Below are positions 7,410 to 17,687 of a DNA stretch of 64,000 bases, piece by piece. The position numbers and the translations under genes are program-made. Origin of the DNA: JASGIT01 sp047601665 (lineage in GTDB: Bacteria > Pseudomonadota > Gammaproteobacteria > Burkholderiales > Burkholderiaceae_C); assembly GCA_047601665.1 (NCBI GenBank), contig JASGIT010000001.1:4526001-4590000 (forward strand). Direction: 5' to 3'. The notes under the pieces are model-generated. The model was not told the DNA's origin and made no database searches. It saw nothing but the letters and a program-made list of their open reading frames with translations. Each line of letters opens with the position of its first letter. Position 1 is the first letter of the stretch.

Positions 7410-8053
7410 GCCGCCTTCTTGCGCGCGGGGGCTTTCTTGGCGGCGGGCTTGTTGACCACCACGGTTTTCACGGCGGTCTTCACAGCGGCTTTTTTGGCAG
7501 GCGCTTTTTTGGCGGCAGAGGGTGAGGCCTTCCTGGCGGGCGTTTTTGCCGGAGCGGCTTTCTTGGCCGCGGGCGCTTTCCGGACAGGCGCCTTTTTCAC
7601 GGCGGCGGCGGGCTGGGCGGCTTCAGCCGCCTTCTTCGCCGGGGCCTTCTTCTTGACCGCCGCGGGCTTGGCCGCGCCCAGCTTCATCTTCACGGGCTTG
7701 TCGCCCCAGATTTCCTCCAGCCGGTAGTACGCGCGGATGGCGGGCTGCATGATGTGCGCCACGGCCTGGCCGCAGTCCACGATGATCCATTCGCCATTCT
7801 CCTCGCCCTCGGTGCGCGGCTTGGGAAAGCCCGCCTCGCGCACCGCGTCGCGCACGCTGGAGGCCAGCGCCTTGGTCTGGCGGTTGGACGTGCCCGAGGC
7901 CACGATCACGCGCTCGAACAGCGGCGAGAGGCTTTCGGTGTTGAAGACCTGGATGTCCTGCGCCTTCACGTCTTCCAGCCCATCGACGATGGCGCGCTGG
8001 AGCTTGGCCACGTCTTTCTTGGCGGCGGATTCGGGCTTGGGGGTAGTAGTCAT
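7406..8053 (-). CDS. rsfS: Ribosome silencing factor RsfS with a Lys/Ala-rich tail
   Basis: Residues 1-120 are a complete RsfS/Iojap domain (LQRAIVDGLEDVKAQDI, VIVASGTSNRQTKALA, GEWIIVDCGQAVAHIM, RLEEIWGD). RsfS binds uL14 and blocks 30S-50S joining in starvation. The remaining roughly 95 residues are a low-complexity tail of KKAPAKKA/AAVKKAP repeats like histone H1-type bacterial proteins. Most RsfS proteins stop near residue 120. The tail is in frame and immediately followed by rlmH (ATGA overlap), so it is not a sequencing run-on. It may add nucleic-acid or ribosome affinity; that is inference. Confidence 0.93.
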   Translation of the reverse strand: MTTTPKPESAAKKDVAKLQRAIVDGLEDVKAQDIQVFNTESLSPLFERVIVASGTSNRQTKALASSVRDAVREAGFPKPRTEGEENGEWIIVDCGQAVAHIMQPAIRAYYRLEEIWGDKPVKMKLGAAKPAAVKKKAPAKKAAEAAQPAAAVKKAPVRKAPAAKKAAPAKTPARKASPSAAKKAPAKKAAVKTAVKTVVVNKPAAKKAPARKKAA

Positions 8054-8062
8054 AAGGGGTAT

Positions 8063-8973
8063 TTAAATCCAGTTGCGCCGCACAAGGAAGCGCTGCGTGA
8101 GTTCGGCTTCAGGCGAGCCAGGCGGGTCGTTGCGCATGTAGGCCCAGTTGGCCTGCGGCGGCATGGAGAGCAGGATGGACTCGGTGCGCCCGCCCGATTG
8201 CAGGCCGAAGTGCGTGCCGCGGTCCCACACGAGGTTGAACTCCACGTAGCGCCCGCGCCGGTAGAGTTGGAAGGCGCGCTCGTGCTCGCCGAACGGCGTG
8301 TCCATGCGGCGCTCCACGATGGGCAGGTAGGCGGCCAGGAAGGCATCGCCCACGGCCTGGGTCATGGCCAGGCTGTTGTCCAGGCCCAGTTCGGCAAAGT
8401 CGTCGAAGAAGATGCCGCCGATGCCGCGCTGCTCGTCGCGGTGCTTCAGGTAGAAGTATTCGTCGCACCAGCGCTTGAAGCGCAGGTACAGCCCCTCGCC
8501 AAAAGGCTTGAGCGCGCCGTGGCACACGCGGTGGAAGTGCACCGCGTCTTCCTCGAAGCCATAGCACGGCGTCAGGTCCATGCCGCCACCGAACCAGCTC
8601 ACGCCCTCCGTGCCGTCATGGCCCGCGGCGATCATGCGCACGTTCATGTGCACCGTGGGCACGTAGGGGTTGCGCGGGTGGAACACCAGGGACACGCCCA
8701 TGGCCTCGAACGGCGCGCCCGCCAGCTCGGGCCGGTGCTGCGTAGCCGAGGGCGGCAGCCGGGGGCCGCTGACGTGCGAGAAGCCCACGCCCGCGCGCTC
8801 GAACACGCGCCCGCCTTCGAGGATTTGCGTCACGCCCTCGCCTTGCAGCGGCTCGCCGGGCGGCTTGTGCCACGCATCGACCAGGAAGCGCTGGCCGCCC
8901 TGCGAGCGCGGACCTTCGAGCTTTTCGACCGCGCCGGTGATGCGCGATTGCAGGTTTTCGAGATAGCCGCGCA

Positions 8974-8974
<1 letters not shown>
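8063..8974 (-). CDS. hemF: Oxygen-dependent coproporphyrinogen III oxidase
   Basis: The 303-residue HemF converts coproporphyrinogen III to protoporphyrinogen IX using oxygen in haem synthesis. Conserved stretches include SLVFHPRNPYVPTVHMNVR, WFGGGMDLTPCYGF, RGIGGIFFDDF and the C-terminal RGRYVEFNLVWDRGT. The ATG at 8974 overlaps the purD stop (TGATG). The gene is separated from rsfS by only nine bases. In many related bacteria nadD lies in that spot, and no trace of it is seen here. Confidence 0.96.
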
Positions 8975-10268
<1,294 letters not shown>

Positions 10269-10272
<4 letters not shown>

Positions 10273-10988
10273 AGCGCGGCGTTGTGGTAGATCTCTTGCA
10301 CGTCGTCCAGCTCTTCGAGCATGTCGAGCAGCTTCTGCATCTTCGCGGCGTCGTCGCCGGCCAGTTCGATGGTGTTTTCGGCGCGCATTGTCACCTCGGC
10401 CATTTCCGCCGTCAGGCCCGCGGCCTGCAGCGCGTCGCGCACGGCCTCAAAGTCGCCGGGCGCGGTCAACACCTCGATGGCGCCGTCCTCGTGCGCCACC
10501 ACGTCCTCGGCGCCCGCGTCCAGGGCCACTTCCATCACCTTGTCCTCGCTGGTGCCCGGCGCATAGATCAACTGGCCCACGTGCTTGAACTGGAAGGCCA
10601 CCGAGCCTTCGGTGCCCATGTTGCCGCCGTATTTGCTGAAGGCGTGGCGCACCTCGGCCACGGTGCGCACGCGGTTGTCGGTCATCGTATCGACGATGAT
10701 GGCCGCGCCGGCGATGCCGTAGCCCTCGTAGCGGATTTCCTCGTAGGTCACGCCTTCGAGGTTGCCCGTGGCCTTGTCGATGTTGCGCTTGATGTTGTCC
10801 GCCGGCATGTTGGCGGCCTTGGCCTTGTCGATGGCCAGGCGCAGGCGCGGGTTGGCGCTGACGTCGCCGCCGCCCTGGCGGGCCGCGACCATGATTTCAC
10901 GGATGATGCGCGTCCACACCTTGCCGCGCTTTTCGTCCTGGCGGCCCTTGCGGTGCTGGATGTTGGCCCATTTGCTGTGTCCTGCCAC
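10269..10988 (-). CDS. YebC/PmpR family regulator or translation factor
   Basis: The 239-residue protein starts MAGHSKWANIQHRKGRQD, the hallmark of the YebC family, and contains the family segments RNIDKATG, YEGYGIAGAAIIVDTMTDNR and SVAFQFKHVG. Members act as DNA-binding transcription regulators or, as shown more recently for some homologues, in relieving ribosome stalling at polyproline. The sequence alone does not separate these roles. It is the first gene of the purD-rng run. Confidence 0.93.
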
Positions 10989-11048
10989 GGAATTTGTCCT
11001 TATGCTTGCGAATTAACCTTCGATTTTACTTTTGCCGCCCGAGGATTT

Positions 11049-12560
11049 ATGGCCGACCCGTTGCTGATTGCCAAGAACGCTTCCACCACCTGTGAACTGC
11101 TGCCCGGCCTGGCCAACCGCCACGGCCTGATCACGGGCGCCACGGGCACGGGCAAAACGGTCACGCTGCAGACCCTGGCCGAGAATTTCTCGCGCATCGG
11201 CGTGCCGGTTTTCATGGCCGACGTGAAGGGCGACCTCACGGGCATCAGCCAGCCAGGCCGCGTCGGCGACAAGCTGGCCGCCACGCTGAAGGAACGCGGC
11301 ATAGCCCTGCCCGAGCCCGTGGCCTGCCCCGCCACGCTGTGGGACGTGTTCGGCGAACAGGGCCACCCGGTGCGCGCCACCATCTCCGACATGGGCCCGC
11401 TGCTGCTGGGCCGCATGTTGAACCTGAACGAGACGCAGCTCGGCGTGCTCAACCTCGTGTTCAAGATCGCGGACGACAACGGCCTGCTGCTGCTCGACTT
11501 GAAAGACCTGCGCGCCATGCTGCAATACGCGGGCGACAACGCGAAGGACTTCACCACGGGCTACGGCAACATCAGCGCCGCGAGCGTGGGGGCCATCCAG
11601 CGCGGGCTGCTGCAGATCGAGCAGCAGGGCGGCGGCCAGTTCTTCGGCGAGCCCATGCTCAACATCGAGGACTTCATGCAGACCGACGGCAACGGGCGCG
11701 GCGTCATCAACATCCTGGCCGCCGACAAGCTCATGAACGCGCCGCGCCTGTACGCCACCTTCCTGCTGTGGATGCTGTCCGACCTGTTCGAGCGCCTGCC
11801 CGAGATCGGCGACCCCGACAAGCCGAAGCTGGTCTTCTTCTTCGACGAGGCGCACCTGCTGTTCAACGAAGCACCCAAGGTGCTGGTCGAGCGCATCGAG
11901 CTCGTCGTGCGCCTCGTGCGCTCCAAGGGCGTGGGCGTGTACTTCGTCACGCAGAACCCGCTGGACATCCCCGACAGCGTGCTCGCCCAGCTGGGCAACC
12001 GCGTGCAACACGCGCTGCGCGCCTTCACCCCGCGCGACCAGAAGGCCGTGAAGTCCGCGGCCACCACCATGCGCCAGAAGCCGGGGCTGGACATCGAGGC
12101 CGCCATCACCGAACTGGCCGTAGGCGAGGCGCTCATCAGCTTCCTGGACGCCAAGGGCCGCCCCAGCGAGACCGAGCGCGTGTTCGTGCTGCCGCCCGGC
12201 AGCCAGATCGGCCCCATCACGCCCGAGCAGCGCAAGGCGCTGATCGACAACTCGCTGGTCGCGGGCGTGTACGAAAAAGCCGTGGACCGCGAATCGGCCT
12301 ACGAAAAGCTGCAAGGCCGCACGGCGGCTGCGGCCCCGGCGGGCGGCAACGCGCCGGCCCAGCAACCGGCCCAGGACGGCGGCGGCATCCTCGGCGGCCT
12401 GAACGACGTGCTCTTCGGCACCACCGGCCCGCGCGGCGGCAAGCACGACGGGCTGGTGCAGACCATGGCCAAGTCCGCCGTGCGCACCGTGGGCACCAAC
12501 CTGGGCAAGGAAATCCTGCGTGGCGTGCTCGGCAGCCTGCTGGGCGGCAAAAACCGCTGA
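11049..12560 (+). CDS. HerA/DUF853-type helicase-like ATPase (YjgR family)
   Basis: The 503-residue cytoplasmic ATPase carries Walker A at residues 30-37 (GATGTGKT) and Walker B LVFFFDEAHLLF near residue 260, typical of the DUF853/YjgR branch of HerA-FtsK ATPases. The C-terminal quarter is Gly/Ala-rich. The ATG at 11049 is chosen because MADPLLIAKN begins the conserved domain; the frame is open far upstream, but that part is antisense to the yebC-family gene. It is divergent from that gene. No nuclease (NurA) partner lies next to it, so a role in end resection or defence is not supported by context. Confidence 0.9.
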   Translation: MADPLLIAKNASTTCELLPGLANRHGLITGATGTGKTVTLQTLAENFSRIGVPVFMADVKGDLTGISQPGRVGDKLAATLKERGIALPEPVACPATLWDVFGEQGHPVRATISDMGPLLLGRMLNLNETQLGVLNLVFKIADDNGLLLLDLKDLRAMLQYAGDNAKDFTTGYGNISAASVGAIQRGLLQIEQQGGGQFFGEPMLNIEDFMQTDGNGRGVINILAADKLMNAPRLYATFLLWMLSDLFERLPEIGDPDKPKLVFFFDEAHLLFNEAPKVLVERIELVVRLVRSKGVGVYFVTQNPLDIPDSVLAQLGNRVQHALRAFTPRDQKAVKSAATTMRQKPGLDIEAAITELAVGEALISFLDAKGRPSETERVFVLPPGSQIGPITPEQRKALIDNSLVAGVYEKAVDRESAYEKLQGRTAAAAPAGGNAPAQQPAQDGGGILGGLNDVLFGTTGPRGGKHDGLVQTMAKSAVRTVGTNLGKEILRGVLGSLLGGKNR

Positions 12561-12911
12561 AATTTCGTGCCCAATCCCCTGGCAATTGACGGCCTCCATT
12601 CCGAAGTGCCCCCTTCAGAACAGAGGCCACCCAGCGCTTGAAAGCTTAAAATGCCCAATTCTCAAAAGGTATCCAAGCTCGCGCTGGAAGCCGTTTTGCC
12701 TACTTTTTTGGCAATCTCCGATCAGGACAAGTCGGAAGGCCTCAACACTCCCTCGCCTGTTCACCACACGCAACCCATTGATTCATAAAGCCATATGTCA
12801 GTATGCGCCACTGAATTTCGGTTTTTTTGACCCGCGTGATGATTCCAGGAGCACCTGTCCAATATCACCGTTCATTTACAACAAAGCCACAAAAGCAACA
12901 AAAAGCAAGCG
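12561..12911. other. Intergenic stretch with no supported gene
   Basis: The 351 bases between the HerA-like gene and the glycosyltransferase hold an open frame on the plus strand with no recognisable product. The base composition becomes visibly less GC-rich towards 12912, as in the following gene. No clear hairpin terminator or RNA gene is seen. Confidence 0.45.
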
Positions 12912-14159
12912 ATGAACTCCGCACAAATATCCGGGCACTACCTGCTCCTGCAAGGCTCAACGCCGGTCTATGTGGATCGACAAGGCGGAAAATGGCTTGA
13001 CAACCTCTGGGCAATCGACGCGCGGGAACACCTGACCTCAATTGCCGATTTCCATATAGCCTCCCCATTCGTGCCCATCGAGCAGGCCGATGAGCACATG
13101 TCTGCCATCGATAGCGACCCCTTGCTGTCGCGCATCCATTTCATTGAACTGCCCCATACGGGCTCGCGCGCCAAGGCGCTGATCCAATTACCCAGGACGA
13201 TCATCGCCATGTGGGCAGCCATTGGACGTGCCGATATCGTCCATATGGGCATCGTCGGCTGGCCGTATCCGCTCGGCTGGCTGGGCCTGCCCATGGCCAG
13301 TCTGCGAGGGAAAAAGACGATCGTCGTCGTTGAATCCGCACCGTGGCGGAATGCATCGGCAGGTGACGCATCCGTCTTCCAGCGTTTACAAGCCTGGATC
13401 TACGAATTGCTCGGTCGACAGGTCGTCAGACATTGCGCACTGAGGTTTTTCACCACCGGAAGCTACCGCAGGTCGTTCTGCGGAGACCGTCTCGACAACG
13501 CCCACATCGTGCAAGCGACGTGGATTCCCGAAGACCAGATTATCGGCGATGCGCAACTGGAAGCCGTCACAGCCCGCCCCCTCGCCACAAGTGCCAAGGT
13601 ACGCATGGCTTTCTTCGGACGCCTGGTCACAGAAAAAGGTGTGCTGTTTCTCCTGGATGCCATGGCCGCGATGGGCGATCAGGGCAGCATCGAACTGGAC
13701 ATCTATGGCGAAGGCCCGGAAGAATCGTCCATTAAGCAAGCACTGAGCACCAATCCACGGCTGGCGAACGTCAGATTTCGCGGAACCCTCTCCTACGGCA
13801 GCGCGCTGTTCAACCGCCTGCGGGAATACGATTACCTGGTGGTTCCGAGCCTGAGCGACGAGCAACCGCGGATCGTCTATGACGCCTATTCACAGGGCGT
13901 TCCCGTGATCGCCTCCGACACCGAAGGTTTGCGCCAATGCGTGCAGGAGGGCTATACCGGCGCCTTCTTCAAGCCCGGGGCAATCCACGAGCTCACGCAG
14001 ATGGCCAGTACGCTGGCCTCTAGCGACGGACGAGCGCGGCGAATCCAGTGGGCCCGCAATGCAGTCGCGGTTGCACGCCGGATGACCCACCCGGCCATGC
14101 ATGCGTCCCGCGCGCAACTCATCGCGGATTTCATCAAAGAGAAACAAGAGACCGACTGA
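12912..14159 (+). CDS. Glycosyltransferase family 4 (GT-B fold), orphan
   Basis: The 415-residue protein has an N-terminal acceptor half and a C-terminal half with GT4 signatures: MAFFGRLVTEKGVLFLLDAM, LDIYGEGPEE, and the nucleotide-sugar segment DEQPRIVYDAYSQGVPVIAS with its conserved Glu. It probably transfers a sugar to a lipid-linked or surface glycan at the cytoplasmic face. No other glycan gene is adjacent. Codon use is more AT-tolerant than in its neighbours, suggesting recent acquisition. The donor and acceptor cannot be deduced. Confidence 0.85.
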   Translation: MNSAQISGHYLLLQGSTPVYVDRQGGKWLDNLWAIDAREHLTSIADFHIASPFVPIEQADEHMSAIDSDPLLSRIHFIELPHTGSRAKALIQLPRTIIAMWAAIGRADIVHMGIVGWPYPLGWLGLPMASLRGKKTIVVVESAPWRNASAGDASVFQRLQAWIYELLGRQVVRHCALRFFTTGSYRRSFCGDRLDNAHIVQATWIPEDQIIGDAQLEAVTARPLATSAKVRMAFFGRLVTEKGVLFLLDAMAAMGDQGSIELDIYGEGPEESSIKQALSTNPRLANVRFRGTLSYGSALFNRLREYDYLVVPSLSDEQPRIVYDAYSQGVPVIASDTEGLRQCVQEGYTGAFFKPGAIHELTQMASTLASSDGRARRIQWARNAVAVARRMTHPAMHASRAQLIADFIKEKQETD

Positions 14160-14163
14160 TCCT

Positions 14164-15135
14164 ATGCCCATGTCCATGCCTATGCCCACCTACGACGACG
14201 TCGCCGAAGCCGCTCACCGCCTCCAGGGCGTGGCGCACCGCACGCCCGTGCTGCGGTCGAGCACGGCGGACGACCGGCTCGGCGCGCAGCTCTTCTTCAA
14301 GTGCGAGAACCTGCAGCGCATGGGCGCGTTCAAGTTCCGCGGCGCGTACAACGCGCTGTCGCAGCTGAGCGCGGCGCAGCGCGAGCACGGCGTGGCCGCG
14401 TTCTCGTCGGGCAACCATGCGCAGGCCATCGCGCTGTCGGCGCGGCTGCTCGACATGCCCGCCGTCATCGTCATGCCCGAGGACGCGCCCGCCGCCAAGA
14501 TGGCCGCCACGCGCGAATACGGCGCGCAGGTCATCACCTACGACCGCTACACCGAAGACCGCGAGGCCATCAGCCGCCGCCTGGCCACCGAGCGCGGCCT
14601 GGCGCTGATTCCGCCGTTCGACCACCCCCACGTCATCGCGGGCCAGGGCACGGCGGCGCTGGAACTGTTCGAGGACGTGCCGCACCTCGACTACCTGTTC
14701 GTCTGCCTGGGCGGCGGCGGCCTGCTCTCTGGCTGCCTGCTCGCGGCCCAGGCCAAGGCGCCGCAATGCCGCGTGATCGGCGTGGAGCCCGAGGCGGGCA
14801 ACGACTTCCAGCAGTCGCTGCGCGCGGGCCGCATCGTCAAGATCGACGTACCCCACACCATCGCCGACGGCGCGCAGACGCAGGCGCCGGGCGAATACAC
14901 CTTCCCCATCGTGCAGCGGCACGTGGCCGACGTCGTCACCGTGAGCGACGAAGAACTGGTGAGCGCCGTGCGCTTCTTCGCCGAGCGCATGAAGATCGTC
15001 GTCGAGCCCACGGGCGCGCTGGCCTTCGCGGGCGCACGTGCGGGCGGCATCGACCTGCATGGCAAGCGCGTGGGCATCGTCATCAGCGGCGGCAACGTCG
15101 ATCTGCCGCGCTACGCCCGATTTCTCTCGGACTGA
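14164..15135 (+). CDS. PLP-dependent threonine/serine dehydratase-like enzyme
   Basis: This fold-type II PLP enzyme is about 323 residues long and lacks the regulatory ACT domain of biosynthetic IlvA, so it resembles catabolic threonine dehydratase, serine racemase or threo-3-hydroxyaspartate ammonia-lyase. The PLP lysine lies in GAFKFRGAYNA, the phosphate loop is CLGGGGLLSG, and the substrate loop is FSSGNHAQA. Four in-frame ATGs (14164, 14170, 14176, 14182) encode MPMSMPMPTYDD, so the exact start is uncertain. It follows the glycosyltransferase by four bases but is unlike it in composition, so the pairing is probably accidental. Exact substrate is unknown. Confidence 0.88.
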   Translation: MPMSMPMPTYDDVAEAAHRLQGVAHRTPVLRSSTADDRLGAQLFFKCENLQRMGAFKFRGAYNALSQLSAAQREHGVAAFSSGNHAQAIALSARLLDMPAVIVMPEDAPAAKMAATREYGAQVITYDRYTEDREAISRRLATERGLALIPPFDHPHVIAGQGTAALELFEDVPHLDYLFVCLGGGGLLSGCLLAAQAKAPQCRVIGVEPEAGNDFQQSLRAGRIVKIDVPHTIADGAQTQAPGEYTFPIVQRHVADVVTVSDEELVSAVRFFAERMKIVVEPTGALAFAGARAGGIDLHGKRVGIVISGGNVDLPRYARFLSD

Positions 15136-15142
15136 ACGCGCG

Positions 15143-16078
15143 ATGAACAACGTCGCCATGCAAGCCTGCCTGCTGCTGGCCGCCAGCTTGCTTGCCGGCT
15201 GCTCCTCGACCGCCCTGCCCAAGCAGCCCCAACCCTGGCTGGACGCCACGCCGCGCATGGCGGTGATCTCGGCCTTCGAGCCCGAACTGGCGCTGCTGCT
15301 GTCGCGGACCGGGCAGCGGCACGACTACACCGTCAACGGCGTCACCTTCACCACCGGCGTGCTCCAGGGCAAGCCCGTGGTGCTGTTCCAGAGCGGCATC
15401 AGCATGGTCAACGCCGCCATGAACACCCAGCTCGTGCTGGACCGCTTCCAGGTCACGCACGTGGTGTTCAGCGGCATCGCGGGCGGCGTGAACCCGACCC
15501 TGCACATCGGCGACGTGACGGTGGCCCAGCGATGGGGCCAGTACCTGGAATCGGTGATGGCGCGCGAAACCGCGCCCGGCCAGTACCAGCCGCCGCGGCG
15601 CATGGCGGGCGAATTGAAATTCCCCCACTTCGGCATGATGTTCACCCGGCCCGTGGGCGTGCGCTCCGCAGGCCGCACCGGCGAAGAAGAACGCTTCTGG
15701 TTCGAGGCCGACCCGAAGATGCTCGAAGTGGCCCGCACCATCCAGGACACCGCCCTGGCCAGTTGCGACGCCGCCCGGCAATGCCTTGCGCACCCGCCGC
15801 GCGTGGTGGTGGGCGGCAACGGCGTTTCGGGCCAGGCCTTCGTGGACAACGCCATCTTCCGCGAATACGCCTACAAGACCTTCGACGCCAACGTGCTCGA
15901 CATGGAGACCGCCGCCACCGCCCACGTGGCCTACAGCAACGGCGTGCCCTTCATCGCCTTCCGCTCGCTCAGCGACCTGGCGGGCGGCGGGCCGGGCGAG
16001 AACGAGATGGTCACCTTCCTCAAGCTCGCGGCGGACAACTCGGCCAAGGTGCTGCTGGCCTTCCTGGCGGCTTGGTAG
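15143..16078 (+). CDS. Lipoprotein with MTA/SAH nucleosidase-like (PNP) domain
   Basis: The 311-residue protein begins with a lipoprotein signal and lipobox (ASLLAGCSS, Cys near residue 21). The body is a phosphorylase superfamily domain: MAVISAFEPELALLL, VVFSGIAGGVNPTLHIGDVTVA and NVLDMETAATAHVA...FRSLSDLAGG match the nucleosidase core, including the Met-Glu and Ser/Asp catalytic region. Cytosolic MTA/SAH nucleosidases are about 230 residues. This one is longer, with an insertion around residues 140-230 bearing two cysteines, and it should sit in the periplasm or outer membrane. It could salvage extracellular nucleosides. The substrate is not certain. Seven bases separate it from the upstream gene. 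Confidence 0.85.
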   Translation: MNNVAMQACLLLAASLLAGCSSTALPKQPQPWLDATPRMAVISAFEPELALLLSRTGQRHDYTVNGVTFTTGVLQGKPVVLFQSGISMVNAAMNTQLVLDRFQVTHVVFSGIAGGVNPTLHIGDVTVAQRWGQYLESVMARETAPGQYQPPRRMAGELKFPHFGMMFTRPVGVRSAGRTGEEERFWFEADPKMLEVARTIQDTALASCDAARQCLAHPPRVVVGGNGVSGQAFVDNAIFREYAYKTFDANVLDMETAATAHVAYSNGVPFIAFRSLSDLAGGGPGENEMVTFLKLAADNSAKVLLAFLAAW

Positions 16079-16090
16079 CGGCGGGCCGCG

Positions 16091-17026
16091 ATGCTGTCCA
16101 TCCTCTCCATCACCATTCCGGTCTACCTGCTGATCGGCCTGGGCTACCTGGCGGCGCGCCGGGACTGGTTCGCCCCGGCGGAGATGCGCGTGTTCGGGCG
16201 CTTCGTCATCCAGTTCGCCTTGCCGGCGCTGGTGTTCCAGGCGCTGGCGCAGCGCCCGTTCAGCGAGATCCTGAATGGCCGCTATCTCTTCGCCTACGCG
16301 GCGGGCTCGCTGCTGGTGCTGCTGGGCGGCTGGTTCGTGGCGCGCCGGGTGCGGGGGCGCGGCGCGGCGTTCAGCGCGCTGTTCGGCATGGGCATGGGTT
16401 TCTCGAACAGCGGCTTTGTCGGTTATCCCATCGCCCTACAGGTGCTGGGGCCGACGGCGGCGGTAGCGCTGGCCTTGTGCATGTTGGTGGAGAACGTGCT
16501 GCTGCTGCCGCTGACCCTGGCGCTGGCCGAGGGCAACACCGCCGCGCACGCCTGGCATGGCGTGCTGCGCCAGACGCTGGTCCGGCTGGCGAAGAATCCG
16601 CTCATCCTCGCCATCGCGGCGGGCCTGGCGGTGTCGCTGCTAGGGCTGGAGATTCCGGCACCCGTGGCCAAGGGCGTGGGCCTGCTGGCGGGCGCTTCGA
16701 CCGCGCTGGCGCTCTTTGTCATCGGCGGGTCGCTCAAGGGGCTGCAACTGCGGGGGCAATTGCGCGGCGTAGGCGTGGTGGCGCTGGGCAAGCTGCTGCT
16801 GCATCCGCTGGCCGTGCTGGCCCTGGTGCATCTCGTGCCCGTCCCCGAGCCGCTGCGCACGGCGGCGGTGCTGTTCGCCGCCATGCCCATGCTCAGCATC
16901 TATCCCATCCTGGCCCAGCCGCATGGCGAGGAAACGTTCTGCGCCGCCGCGCTGCTGCTGGCGACGGTGCTTTCGCTGCTCACGGTGAGCCTCTGGGTCG
17001 GCTTCCTGGCGGCGGGCCTGGGGTAG
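16091..17026 (+). CDS. AEC-family transporter (auxin efflux carrier-like)
   Basis: The 311-residue protein has about ten predicted membrane helices. It starts with LSITIPVYLLIGLGYLAARR and shows the AEC signatures FVIQFALPALVFQAL and GMGFSNSGFVGYPIA. The family exports organic acids such as malonate or malate by secondary transport in the inner membrane. It starts 12 bases after the lipoprotein gene, on the same strand. The substrate is unknown. Confidence 0.88.
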   Translation: MLSILSITIPVYLLIGLGYLAARRDWFAPAEMRVFGRFVIQFALPALVFQALAQRPFSEILNGRYLFAYAAGSLLVLLGGWFVARRVRGRGAAFSALFGMGMGFSNSGFVGYPIALQVLGPTAAVALALCMLVENVLLLPLTLALAEGNTAAHAWHGVLRQTLVRLAKNPLILAIAAGLAVSLLGLEIPAPVAKGVGLLAGASTALALFVIGGSLKGLQLRGQLRGVGVVALGKLLLHPLAVLALVHLVPVPEPLRTAAVLFAAMPMLSIYPILAQPHGEETFCAAALLLATVLSLLTVSLWVGFLAAGLG

Positions 17027-17059
17027 CATCCCGTCCACCCCCGCGGACGGCTCTCCCCC

Positions 17060-17683
17060 ATGACCTATCTCCCCCAGCTTCTCACCCTCTCCAGCATCAT
17101 CCTGCTCGCCTGCGCGAGCCCGGGGCCGGATTTCGTCGCGGTGACTTCACACGCGCTGAACGACCGCCGGTCCGGCGTGTTCGTCGGCCTGGGCATCACC
17201 TGCGCAGTGGCCGTCTGGGCCAGCCTGGCCGTGTTCGGTTTCGGGCTGCTGATCGCGCAGTTTTTCTGGCTGTACGACGCCATCCGGCTGGCCGGGGCCG
17301 CTTACCTGGTCTACCTGGGCCTGCGTATGCTGGCTGCCGCCCTGCGGGGCCAGGCACAGGGCGAGACCATCGCGCCCTCAGGGCGCGTGGCTGCGGGACA
17401 GGCATGGCGCCGGGGGTTTCTGGTGGGCATCACCAACCCCAAGACGGCGACCTTCTTCGCCACGCTGTTCGTCACGCTGCTGCCGGTGGGCGCGCCGCCG
17501 TGGGTGTATGCGGCGGTGGTGGCCGTGGTGGTGTGCATCACCGGCGCATGGATGTGCCTGCTGGCCTCCTTCTTCTCGGTGGGCGCCGTGCGCCGCACGT
17601 ACGCGCGCATCCGCCGTCCCGTGGATGCGCTGATGGGCGCGGCGCTCACGGGCCTCGGCGTGAAGCTGGCGGCCAGCCGATAA
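17060..17683 (+). CDS. LysE-family translocator
   Basis: The 207-residue protein with six hydrophobic segments has typical LysE/RhtB sequence: LLACASPGPDFVAVTSHAL near the N-terminus, AYLVYLGLRML, and GITNPKTATFFATLFVTLLP. Members export amino acids such as lysine, homoserine or threonine. It lies 33 bases after the AEC gene and is convergent, with a four-base gap, to the next gene. The amino acid specificity cannot be read from sequence. Confidence 0.92.
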   Translation: MTYLPQLLTLSSIILLACASPGPDFVAVTSHALNDRRSGVFVGLGITCAVAVWASLAVFGFGLLIAQFFWLYDAIRLAGAAYLVYLGLRMLAAALRGQAQGETIAPSGRVAAGQAWRRGFLVGITNPKTATFFATLFVTLLPVGAPPWVYAAVVAVVVCITGAWMCLLASFFSVGAVRRTYARIRRPVDALMGAALTGLGVKLAASR

Positions 17684-17687
17684 GGAC

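Noticed and set aside
11049..12560. HerA-like ATPase as part of a defence (HerA-Sir2/DUF4297/NurA) system
   Set aside because: No nuclease or Sir2/DUF4297 partner is adjacent, and the protein is of the housekeeping-like DUF853/YjgR type.
12520..12915. Open frame of about 130 codons overlapping the end of the HerA-like gene
   Set aside because: It overlaps a real gene in another frame and encodes nothing recognisable.
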